A stretch of DNA of 18,043 nucleotides. It comes from Bacillota bacterium (GTDB taxonomy: Bacteria > Bacillota > Desulfotomaculia > Desulfotomaculales > JAJYZD01). Both the position numbers and the translations under genes were made by a program. Positions 1 to 5,736 of the stretch are shown piece by piece. Within the stretch, counting starts at the first letter, position 1. Each line of letters opens with the position of its first letter. A model generated the notes under the pieces. That model worked only from the letters and a program-made list of their open reading frames with translations, was not told where the DNA came from and did not search any database. The stretch lies in contig JAJYZD010000044.1 of NCBI GenBank assembly GCA_021800315.1, positions 1 to 18,043 of the forward strand, written 5' to 3'.

Positions 1-616
1 GTAAACTCCCTTCGACCCAAAGACGGCCTCCTCTCATCAAAAAATGAGACTCCGTCAATAGGGTTCGCGATGCGCCACGGATCGCCTTGTTTCTCCTCCA
101 AAGGGCGGTGGAATTCTTTGGCGTCGAGGTGGGGGGAATTAATTGGCGCTAAAATGGCTCAGGTGGGGGAATTAATTGGCGTTCGACAAATGTCTCAGAA
201 ACTTGTTGACACCCCAACGACGGCCTGTTGGGGTCGCGGCCCCGGAGACCCCGGGAAGTCGCAAGACGTCGGCACCCTGCAGGTCGAAGCAGCGGCCCGT
301 ACTGCCGACATGTCAACTGATTTCCGAGCCGAAATGAGACATGCCGTTCGACAAATGAAATAAGACGCACAAAGTCGGGAGGAGTGGCGCCCGGAAAAAA
401 ACAATTCTTTGTCTGGAGCTACGACCCCGGACAACTGGAACCGACTATCCCGCATCAGGGCGGCGAGCCGTCGTGACGAGTGGCGACCCCCGACAGGCCG
501 TAGAGAAGGCAATATCCTACGGCTGCTATGTTCCTGGCTACAATAAGCTCACAAAAATTAACAATTCCAGCCGCCGGGCAATGCGAAATGTTGTAGGTCC
601 CGCCCGCTGATCAGGA
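1..616. other. Gene-poor region with IS-end-like repeats
   Basis: No reading frame here has a credible start, codon pattern or protein signature. The visible structure is repeats: two copies of a block ending GGGGGAATTAATTGGCG (127-148 and 161-181), two copies of CGTTCGACAAATG (180-192 and 345-357), and the inverted pair ATGTCTCA (190-197) / TGAGACAT (335-342). A small hairpin with arms TCTCAT/ATGAGA lies at 32-49. The rest (about 360-616) shows nothing I can recognise. It may be the debris of an insertion-sequence end next to the decayed permease locus. Confidence 0.5.
127..181. repeat. Tandem 21-22 bp direct repeat, IS-terminus-like
   Basis: The two copies differ by one G in the G-run: AGGTGG..GAATTAATTGGCG at 127-148 and 161-181, separated by 12 bases. 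Read on the minus strand the sequence is TGTCGAACGCCAATTAATTCC... followed by the second copy. Multiple short terminal repeats with a TG...CA border and CC-rich AATTCCCC blocks are the style of IS21-family ends. No istA or istB reading frame is present, so this would be an orphan end. The family assignment is from memory of that pattern only. Confidence 0.4.
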
Positions 617-1180
617 TTACGCGGCCAGGTAACCGCCAGCGGCCATCGGTCCGACCAGCAGGCTGAAGGTTAATATCGCGCCTACAACCGGTACGGTGAC
701 GGCCGTGACCAGACCGACCACCAGCAGGAACCCCGTGTCGAGCAAACGGACCGGTACCCCGCGGGACTGAGCTATCTCCGGCGAGACGGACGCCAGGAGC
801 AGGGGCCGGTACAAAAGGGCGATGGCCGCCAAAGAAACGAAGCCGAGGATGGCCGTATCCCGGATCTGTCCGGCGCTTATGCCGACGACCTGGCCGAACA
901 GCAGGACGTAAGCGCCGGTGGCGTACCGGTTGGTCAGGGAGAGAAAAAGGGCGCCTGTTCCCAGGGCCGCGACCAGGGTTAGGGCCGTGACGACGTCATG
1001 GCGTTTCCGCCTGCTGCCGGCTTCGATCATGAGCGCTCCGCCCAGGGCGAACACCGCCAGCCCGTGGAGCGGATTGATGCCGGTCAGCACCGACCCGGCG
1101 GCTCCGGCGAAGCCGGCTTTCGGCAGGGCGTGGGCTACAAAGGCGGATCCGCGTATAACCATGAAGAATCCAGTAAAAGC
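617..1180 (-). pseudogene. Truncated ABC-3 family metal permease (ZnuB/MntB type)
   Basis: The minus-strand frame carries the family pattern from the end of the first membrane segment onward: AFTGFFMVIRGSAFVAHALP, then GFAGAAGSVLTGINPLHGL, LLFGQVVGIS, ALLYRPLLLASVSPEIAQ, RGVPVRLLDTG and TFSLLVGPMAA. This is an integral membrane subunit that would import Zn2+, Mn2+ or Fe with an ATPase and a solute-binding protein, neither of which is present. It lacks a proper N-terminus: the frame breaks by one base upstream near 1181, where it meets another permease fragment. It stops early at 617, where the family usually has another 30-50 residues. I read it as a relic rather than a working gene. Confidence 0.7.
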
Positions 1181-1560
1181 GAAGCAAGGCGGTGCTCAGG
1201 AGTTGCCCGATGAGGAGGGACACCTCCTCCACCACGACGGCCAACAAAACGGTGAACAGGACGCTGACGACCCGGACCGGGACTCCGCGCGTCCCGGCCA
1301 GCTCCGGATCGACCGAGCATAGCAGCAGGGGACGGTGGATCAGGCCCAGGGTGAGCGAGGCCGCGATTGCCAGGGCGGTTACGACGGTGGCCGTGGAGGG
1401 GGCGACCACGAAAATAGAGCCGAAAAGGATCAGAATCGGCGCTCCCACGTTACCGGTAAAGTGGGTGTCTAAATAGAGGAAGAGCGCCTCCACGCCCAGG
1501 GCGAGCGCCAGGATAATGCCATCGGGCCGGCGGCCGCCGCCGTGCGCATGACCAACCGGA
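1181..1560 (-). pseudogene. Fragment of a second ABC-3 metal permease
   Basis: The minus-strand frame reads GIILALALGVEALFLYLDTH, then PILILFGSIFVVAPS, LGLIHRPLLLCSVDPELAG, RGVPVRVVSVLF and LLIGQLLSTALL. These blocks match the middle to C-terminal half of ABC-3 permeases (the YLFGSIL..., YRPLLL.SFDPELA, GVPVR and GALLVSALL regions). The start is missing. The frame ends just after STALL, where it joins the downstream permease fragment out of frame by one base. It is a paralog of that fragment, so the two were probably neighbouring genes fused by a deletion that removed one C-terminus and one N-terminus. Confidence 0.6.
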
Positions 1561-1622
1561 TGGGCCGGGCCATATTATGGGCGGCGGCCTTGGGAGTGTC
1601 GGCCATGTGGCTGGGTTTTTAG
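1518..1622 (+). pseudogene. C-terminal scrap of an ABC-3 permease on the opposite strand
   Basis: The plus-strand frame reads AIGPAAAAVRMTNRMGRAI followed by LWAAALGVSAMWLGF and a TAG stop. This resembles the ABC-3 C-terminus (PAATARLLTRRLGRMLVLAALLGV). It lies head-on against the minus-strand permease fragments. Its first residues (GPAAAA) align with the last residues of the truncated minus-strand copy (GPMAAGG at about 617-650). An inversion of roughly 617-1517 would join the two ends. The fragment is short, so a chance frame in GC-rich DNA cannot be excluded. Confidence 0.4.
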
Positions 1623-1701
1623 GGTGTTCGGATGTTCGCGCCGGATTTGACAGGAGGGCGGGCCGTTGGTAAGATTAGCCTAAACAGCCGGAGGTGGGAA
1701 T

Positions 1702-2373
1702 GTGGATGGTGGGACTGCCCGGTGGGACGATCTCCTGGAGGCCCAACGCCTCCTGCAGCGGCACTTTCCGGAACTGGTGATGGTGGGTGGTTCGGCCGCT
1801 ATCTTGCATGCCGGGCACCGGCTGTCCGTTGACGCTGACCACGTCCTGGCTGATCTGCGATCCCGGTTTCCGGAGATGCTCAAAAAGCTGGAGAAAATGG
1901 CCGGATGGCGGACGAACCGCCAACAGCCCCCGGTTCTCATCCTCGGTAATTTCCAGGGTGTGCCCACCGGGATCAGGCAACTACGGCGGGCCCGGCCCCT
2001 GGAAACCGGGGAAATTTCCGGTATCCGGGTTCCCACCCTGTCCGAGATGACCCGGATCAAGGGGTGGATGATCGCTACGCGCAATGCGGTTCGTGACTTT
2101 GTCGATTTTTGCGCCCTGGCGGAAAAACTTGGACCCGGTTTCGTGGCCGCCCTGGCTCCGATGGATGACCTTTATCCCCAACCGGAAGGCGAGACGACCC
2201 TTCGCCAACTCGCCCGGCAGCTGGCCGAGCCGGCGCCTTACGACCTGGCCACGGAGGTTCATGCTGTTGCGCCGTTAAGGGATTTGCAGATACCATGGAA
2301 CGACTGGGACTACATTGTCACCTTCTGCCATGACCTCTCCAAACAAATAGCTGTAAATCTGGTTCTGGCCTAA
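1702..2373 (+). CDS. Nucleotidyltransferase-fold protein (AbiEii-like)
   Basis: The 223-residue product has the nucleotidyltransferase signature: VMVGGSAAILHAG near residues 26-38, then HRLSVDADHVL with the S.D.D acidic triad near 39-49, and a later block TRIKGWMIATRNAVRDFVDF of the kind seen in AbiEii/DUF1814-type proteins. Such proteins transfer nucleotides to RNA or protein and are often toxins of type IV toxin-antitoxin pairs. Start GTG at 1702 was chosen because GGAGGT at 1690-1695 lies 6 bases upstream. A 94-residue gene follows after 26 bases, so the two are probably co-transcribed. The toxin role is inference; a housekeeping or orphan nucleotidyltransferase is equally possible. Confidence 0.65.
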   Translation: MDGGTARWDDLLEAQRLLQRHFPELVMVGGSAAILHAGHRLSVDADHVLADLRSRFPEMLKKLEKMAGWRTNRQQPPVLILGNFQGVPTGIRQLRRARPLETGEISGIRVPTLSEMTRIKGWMIATRNAVRDFVDFCALAEKLGPGFVAALAPMDDLYPQPEGETTLRQLARQLAEPAPYDLATEVHAVAPLRDLQIPWNDWDYIVTFCHDLSKQIAVNLVLA

Positions 2374-2399
2374 GATGAGAGAAGGGAGAGTAATCCTGC

Positions 2400-2684
2400 G
2401 TGCTGCACCGGCACCTTGAAGACGGGTTTGCGGACACTCCGATGGCTGTCGAAGACGTCCTCGATCACGGCAGCGTGGCCGACTGGCGCGACCTGGCCGC
2501 CCGGGTGCGGCAGCATCCGTACGGGGAAGCAGCCCGGAGCCTGCGGCAGGTGCTGGCAGGCACCTATATGTACGGTACCACGCGCATATGGATAGAGTTT
2601 TTGCGCAGCCTTACGGGCGAAAACCTGAAGATCAACGAGGCGGCCAGGAAGAGATGGGAAGAATGCGCGAAATACGGGTATTAG
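2400..2684 (+). CDS. Small protein of unknown function, partner of the nucleotidyltransferase
   Basis: This 94-residue product has no motif I recognise. It looks helical and charged, with a conserved-looking core RQVLAGTYMYGTTRIWIEFL in its second half and no signal peptide or membrane segment. The GTG start at 2400 follows GGGAG about 10 bases upstream. It lies 26 bases behind the nucleotidyltransferase gene and ends 4 bases before a strong hairpin, so the two form a compact two-gene unit. By analogy with AbiEi/AbiEii-like or MNT/HEPN pairs it could be the cognate partner, but it has no visible HEPN (R-x4-6-H) motif and no winged-helix signature. Confidence 0.5.
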   Translation: MLHRHLEDGFADTPMAVEDVLDHGSVADWRDLAARVRQHPYGEAARSLRQVLAGTYMYGTTRIWIEFLRSLTGENLKINEAARKRWEECAKYGY

Positions 2685-2688
2685 ACAG

Positions 2689-2712
2689 GAGTGAAGCCTC
2701 GGGGCTTCGCTC
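2689..2712 (+). terminator. Hairpin at end of the nucleotidyltransferase operon
   Basis: The arms GAGTGAAGCC (2689-2698) and GGCTTCGCTC (2703-2712) pair over 10 bp with one G-T wobble and a 4-base loop. It begins 4 bases after the stop codon of the small gene. There is no immediate T-run (CCGGAGTTTT follows), so termination may be weak or the hairpin may act on mRNA stability. Confidence 0.5.
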
Positions 2713-2843
2713 CCGGAGTTTTCCGCCGCTGTTGCTGTCGGATGGCCGGGAACCTCGCCGCCGCGAAAACCCTGGAGCATCTGGCGGACCGGGCGCCAGA
2801 CGGCGGCGCAGGCCTGAGATAAGCCGTCCGGCGGGGGGCCGCC

Positions 2844-3314
2844 TCAGCCGGGCCGTGGTCTCCGGCTGAAACTCCGGGCCGCCGCCAGGAACAGGATGCC
2901 GCCGATGAGGAACCACGGTTCCCACAGCAGAAGGTACCAGCGCAGTGCGGTTGCTCCCACAAAGGCGGGAAGGGCGATGACCCCGCCCTCCATGAGGCCG
3001 AATTCGACCAGATTGGCGGCGCCGTAAATGGCCAGAAGAACTCCCGCGCCCCAGGCGCCCGCGAGGAGCAGCCAGCGGGGGACCACCCGGCCCCAGGGCC
3101 GCGCCAGCGACAGCGCCAGCACCCCGGCCAGCACCTTCAGGCCGCCGGTAACCCACGCGAGGGCTGCCAAGCCCGGGTTGTGCGTCCGGGCCAGTTCCCG
3201 CAGACCGGCGGCGAGGGTATTGAGACCGATGGTTCCGCCCGCGGCCCAGTAGAAGCTGACGACGGAGAACAGGAACGCCCAGACGGCGGCCGCATAGGCC
3301 GCCGGGAACCGCGT
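2844..3314 (-). CDS. DUF3995-like four-helix membrane protein, start uncertain
   Basis: The product has four hydrophobic segments: AVWAFLFSVVSFYWAAGGT, LAALAWVTGGLKVLAGVLAL, WLLLAGAWGAGVLLAIYGA and WYLLLWEPWFLIGGILFLA. The FSVVSFYWAAGGTIGLNTL block and the WEPWFLIGG end are in the style of the DUF3995 family (about 150 residues, function unknown). No ATG, GTG or TTG lies where family length and a ribosome site predict. Instead GGAGGGGG is followed by TCT and ACG (ACG at 3312-3314 on the minus strand), which looks like a mutated ATG. The next upstream start is a TTG at 3368 inside the right-end hairpin of the IscB element. Either the gene is translated from ACG, or from the TTG, or it is silent. 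Confidence 0.55.
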   Translation of the reverse strand, partial: TRFPAAYAAAVWAFLFSVVSFYWAAGGTIGLNTLAAGLRELARTHNPGLAALAWVTGGLKVLAGVLALSLARPWGRVVPRWLLLAGAWGAGVLLAIYGAANLVEFGLMEGGVIALPAFVGATALRWYLLLWEPWFLIGGILFLAAARSFSRRPRPG

Positions 3315-3361
3315 AGACCCCCTCCGGTCGCTCCGTGGTTTACAGAAATTGCGGCTGAACG

Positions 3362-3382
3362 CCCCCAACCTTGTGCTGGGGG
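3362..3382 (-). repeat. Right-end hairpin of the IscB element
   Basis: On the minus strand: CCCCCAGC, loop ACAAG, GTTGGGGG. This is an 8-bp stem with one G-T wobble, located about 34 bases beyond the IscB stop codon. It matches the left-end hairpin at 17 of 21 positions with the same loop length. Confidence 0.7.
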
Positions 3383-3415
3383 ATGAAAGCCGCCCACCCG
3401 AAGTACGGCAGGTGG

Positions 3416-4732
3416 CTATACCACCCGCAGCCCCTTGCCATAACGTACCGGTTTGAGACGGTCAGCACGAACAGGCTTAGACACATCCCTTAGACGAACG
3501 TAATCGCCATGGTTTTGTGTTCCGCGAACAACATATTTCTTGCCGTCATATAGGACAATATCGCCCGGCTGATATGGATAGCGCTTCTTGCGCAACTGGT
3601 ACCGACCTTTGGAGATTTTCGGGCCGCGATGAACTCGTAGATTTTCACCGTTCTTATTCTTATTCCTGGTGCGACGACCACAATTGAGGTCCTGACCGGA
3701 AGCATATTGCCCAGTGCGCCGATCAATATATCGAGCGTCGTAGAACGTGCGGAGACACCGGTTGTTGCGACGTACCTGCTCTATCCGGATCAGGGCACAT
3801 CTGCGCGTCCCTTCCGTACCACCCGCGATGCAGAAGGCATCATTGGCGTGACTCTTCGGCAACTTCATCGCTATCCGCTTGCCCTTAGTAAGGTAACCAT
3901 AGGTAGGTTGTGCTTTCAACTTCCCGGTCAAACGCCAACGCACGGTGGTCATAAATGTTTCCGGCCGGAAGGACTTAACCTTGGGTTCCCAACCCCGGAG
4001 GAATTTCCCTTCCTGGTGGTTTTCGGGGCGATGGCATTTGTCGCATAATGTTGTGAGATTGCCGGGCCGATCCGTAGCGTCGCCCCTCCCAAACCCGATG
4101 TGGTGAACCTGGAGCACGGGGTGCGGGTCCTTGTTCCGGCAATCTGGATTCTGGCACCGATGACCATCACGGTGCAGAATGTATTCACGCAGGTGTAAGA
4201 AACCAGTCTGCTCGCCCTCCTGGTATTCCTGGCCCTGGATACCCGGTGTTTTGATGGCCTGGATATCGAAGTTTGCCACCTCGATCACCACTTCCGTAAC
4301 CGGCAGGAGGGACTTGATGAAGTCGATCAGACGGAGGTGGCTGTCAAGCTTGTGCTGAATGCTGGGAGCCAACCATCCCTCCGGCCGTCTCCGGTTGGCA
4401 AACCGGGGAGCGCGGTAGCGCTTCCGGGCCCTGCGCTGACGCCCGTTTTCCCGCCGTTCCCCGTTCCTTTCCACCTGGCCCTCAAGCAACTGGCACTCTC
4501 CGGCAATGAGTTCCTTGTCTCCGGAAACAGCCGAAAACCCGACCATCGAATATCCGGCGTCAACCCCAAGATTAACCGCCTGCGTGTAGGGAGTGGTCTT
4601 GTAGGTCAGCCTGATGGTGAACGGGTTCGACCGCACCACAACCGCCCGGCCGTCCTTGAGCATCCGCCGTACCTTACCATGTCTTTCAGTAGGCATAAGC
4701 GGGTTGCCGTCTTTGTCCAGTACGTAAACCAT
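3416..4732 (-). CDS. iscB: IscB, RNA-guided RuvC/HNH nuclease (Cas9 ancestor family)
   Basis: The 438-residue protein shows the full IscB architecture. The PLMP motif is at residues 11-14. RuvC-I is NLGVDAGYS with D58. An Arg-rich bridge helix spans about 91-117. RuvC-II is VVIEVANFD with E151. The HNH domain has C193/C198, VHHIGFG with H210/H211, NLTTLC, and C230/C233. RuvC-III is KSHANDAF with H295 and D298. A C-terminal TAM-interacting-type domain includes PGDIVLYDGKKYVV. All catalytic residues are present, so it should be active. IscB proteins use an omega-RNA encoded upstream to cut double-stranded DNA next to a TAM. ATG 4732 is chosen because AAGGAGGT (4741-4748) sits 8 bases upstream; the frame is open to 4792 but without a comparable site. 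Confidence 0.93.
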   Translation of the reverse strand: MVYVLDKDGNPLMPTERHGKVRRMLKDGRAVVVRSNPFTIRLTYKTTPYTQAVNLGVDAGYSMVGFSAVSGDKELIAGECQLLEGQVERNGERRENGRQRRARKRYRAPRFANRRRPEGWLAPSIQHKLDSHLRLIDFIKSLLPVTEVVIEVANFDIQAIKTPGIQGQEYQEGEQTGFLHLREYILHRDGHRCQNPDCRNKDPHPVLQVHHIGFGRGDATDRPGNLTTLCDKCHRPENHQEGKFLRGWEPKVKSFRPETFMTTVRWRLTGKLKAQPTYGYLTKGKRIAMKLPKSHANDAFCIAGGTEGTRRCALIRIEQVRRNNRCLRTFYDARYIDRRTGQYASGQDLNCGRRTRNKNKNGENLRVHRGPKISKGRYQLRKKRYPYQPGDIVLYDGKKYVVRGTQNHGDYVRLRDVSKPVRADRLKPVRYGKGLRVV

Positions 4733-4744
4733 TCGCTGCGACCT

Positions 4745-5080
4745 CCTTGCGGAGAGTAAGCCCGCCTTGCAGCGGTGGGTCCACTTCCCCAATGTTGCAC
4801 CGGGTTTTGCGCCGGCAGCACTTCTCCTACGCCCTCAGAGATGTTTAACCGCCGGCCGCAGGGCCTGGGACGTGTGGAGAATCCACAGGGTGCCTATGCC
4901 CCGAATGAAAGGATTCGCCGGTGTAACGTAGCCTGTTCGCCAGAGGTCCCGACAGACTTAGGGTAATCAACTGGACTACGAGTTGCCCCGCAGTCTCCGG
5001 CCAGGTCCGGAAGCCTGGTGGGTTTCCCCTCCAAGCCCCCGGCCTCGTGCCGGGGGTGGTTGACCGGCTATTCTGAACAC
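4745..5080 (-). ncRNA. Candidate omega-RNA of IscB, with guide at its 5' end
   Basis: About 300 bases of non-coding DNA separate the left end of the element from the IscB start, the position and length expected for an omega-RNA. Read on the minus strand it opens with GTCAACCA and a strong GC hairpin (5036-5056). Further local stems follow: CCAGG/CCTGG, CAACT/AGTTG, CGAAT/ATTCG (4902-4917) and TGTGGA/TCCACA (4873-4887). It ends near the IscB ribosome site. In IscB systems the guide is the flanking sequence just 5' of the conserved scaffold; here that is GTGTTCAGAATAGCCG or thereabouts (about 5064-5079). Exact ends, folding and guide length are inferred. Confidence 0.75.
5036..5056 (-). repeat. 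Left-end hairpin of the IscB element
   Basis: On the minus strand: CCCCCGGC, loop ACGAG, GCCGGGGG. This is a perfect 8-bp stem. It forms the first stem of the candidate omega-RNA and is the counterpart of the right-end hairpin. Confidence 0.75.
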
Positions 5081-5104
5081 ATCCCTCTCAGTCGGTTTAC
5101 CTTG

Positions 5105-5345
5105 GGCACGCAACCCCACCGGGCAGGCCGCCAGGGGCAGGCGCACCGTGAAACGGCTGCTCCGGTCCGGGGAGGATTCCAATCTCTACCGTACCGCCGT
5201 GCAGTTCGACCAGGCTGCGGACGATGGCCAGGCCCGGGCCGGTGCCTTCTGCCGTCCGGGAGCGCGCCTTGTCCGGCCGGTAGAAGCGGCCCGCCGCAAT
5301 CCCCGATCTGTTGGGCGAAGTCCACCTGTAGCGGACCGATGGTCA
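5105..5345 (-). pseudogene. Histidine kinase C-terminal remnant (HATPase domain)
   Basis: One minus-strand frame reads GRFYRPDKARSRTAEGTGPG then LAIVRSLVELHGGTVEIG, the F-box and G2-box region of a sensor kinase ATPase domain (RFYR.DKARSR..GGTGLGLAIV...VELHGG). The expected continuation, SSRFTVRLPLA, is found in a different frame just downstream (about 5130-5170), so there is a frameshift. Everything N-terminal (sensor, HAMP, HisKA, N-box) is missing. The relic lies directly downstream of response-regulator remains, the normal gene order for a two-component pair. The left end of the IscB element begins a few dozen bases after it. Confidence 0.75.
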
Positions 5346-5660
5346 CCGCCGCCTCCCCCGCGGGGCCGACGCGGGCACGGGGCGCGATACGGCGCGCACG
5401 CGGGCCGGCAGCTGGCGCAGGCAGACCGGCTTGACCAGGTAGTCGTCGGCCCCGGGTTCCAGACCGACGATGATGTCGGGTTTCTCGTGCCAGCGGCCCG
5501 TACCCGCCGGATTACGTCCAGGTCGCTGGTGCCGGGGGGCATCCGGTCGGGAACGGGGAGATCCGGTTGGCGCGCCTGCCAGAGGCGCAAAGCATCGGAC
5601 CAGCCGGTCGACGGGACCGGCGTTTTTCTCCAGCACCAGCATATCCCCTTGCACCATGGT
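5343..5660 (-). pseudogene. OmpR-type response regulator receiver-domain remnant
   Basis: Pieces of a receiver domain are readable in two alternating minus-strand frames: MLVLEKNAGPVDRLVRCFA (N-terminal, usually ILVVEDD...), then RQPDLPVPDRMPPGTSDLDV with the phosphoacceptor-region Asp, then IRRVRAAGT, and back in the first frame IVGLEPGADDYLVKPVCLRQ and LPARVRAVSR (the GADDYLVKPF...EL.ARVRA signature). At least two frameshifts are needed. A short block TIGPLQVDFAQQ resembles the start of the winged-helix effector domain, after which the sequence passes straight into the kinase remnant, so an internal deletion removed most of both genes. Confidence 0.75.
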
Positions 5661-5736
5661 AACCTTGGTTGTTCCCCGGCCAGGTGCGGGATAGTCGCGG
5701 GATGAATGCTTCCGGGCCGGTCCGGCGAGGGGAGTG

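Larger units (their letters stand above)
3344..5064 (-). mobile_element. IscB-carrying IS200/IS605-type (ISC) element
   Basis: The element is defined by the IscB gene, the conserved non-coding block upstream of it, and near-identical 21-nt hairpins at the two ends in the same orientation (right end 3362-3382, left end 5036-5056). Subterminal hairpins rather than inverted repeats are characteristic of IS200/IS605-type single-strand transposons. No TnpA (Y1 HUH transposase) is encoded, so movement would need a transposase supplied elsewhere. Outer borders are approximate. The left end abuts the remains of a histidine kinase gene; the right end abuts the start of the DUF3995-like gene. Base composition inside is visibly less GC-rich than in the flanks. 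Confidence 0.75.

Noticed and set aside
70..363. Short open frame through the repeat region
   Set aside because: It runs through tandem non-coding repeats, with no ribosome site and no recognisable protein.
4732..4792. N-terminal extension of IscB from a start at 4792
   Set aside because: The extra residues precede the family's normal start, and the AAGGAGGT site supports ATG 4732; the DNA belongs to the omega-RNA region.
3337..5100. GGTTTAC at 3337-3343 and 5094-5100 as a target-site duplication of the IscB element
   Set aside because: IS200/IS605-type elements do not make target duplications, and a 7-mer match could be chance.
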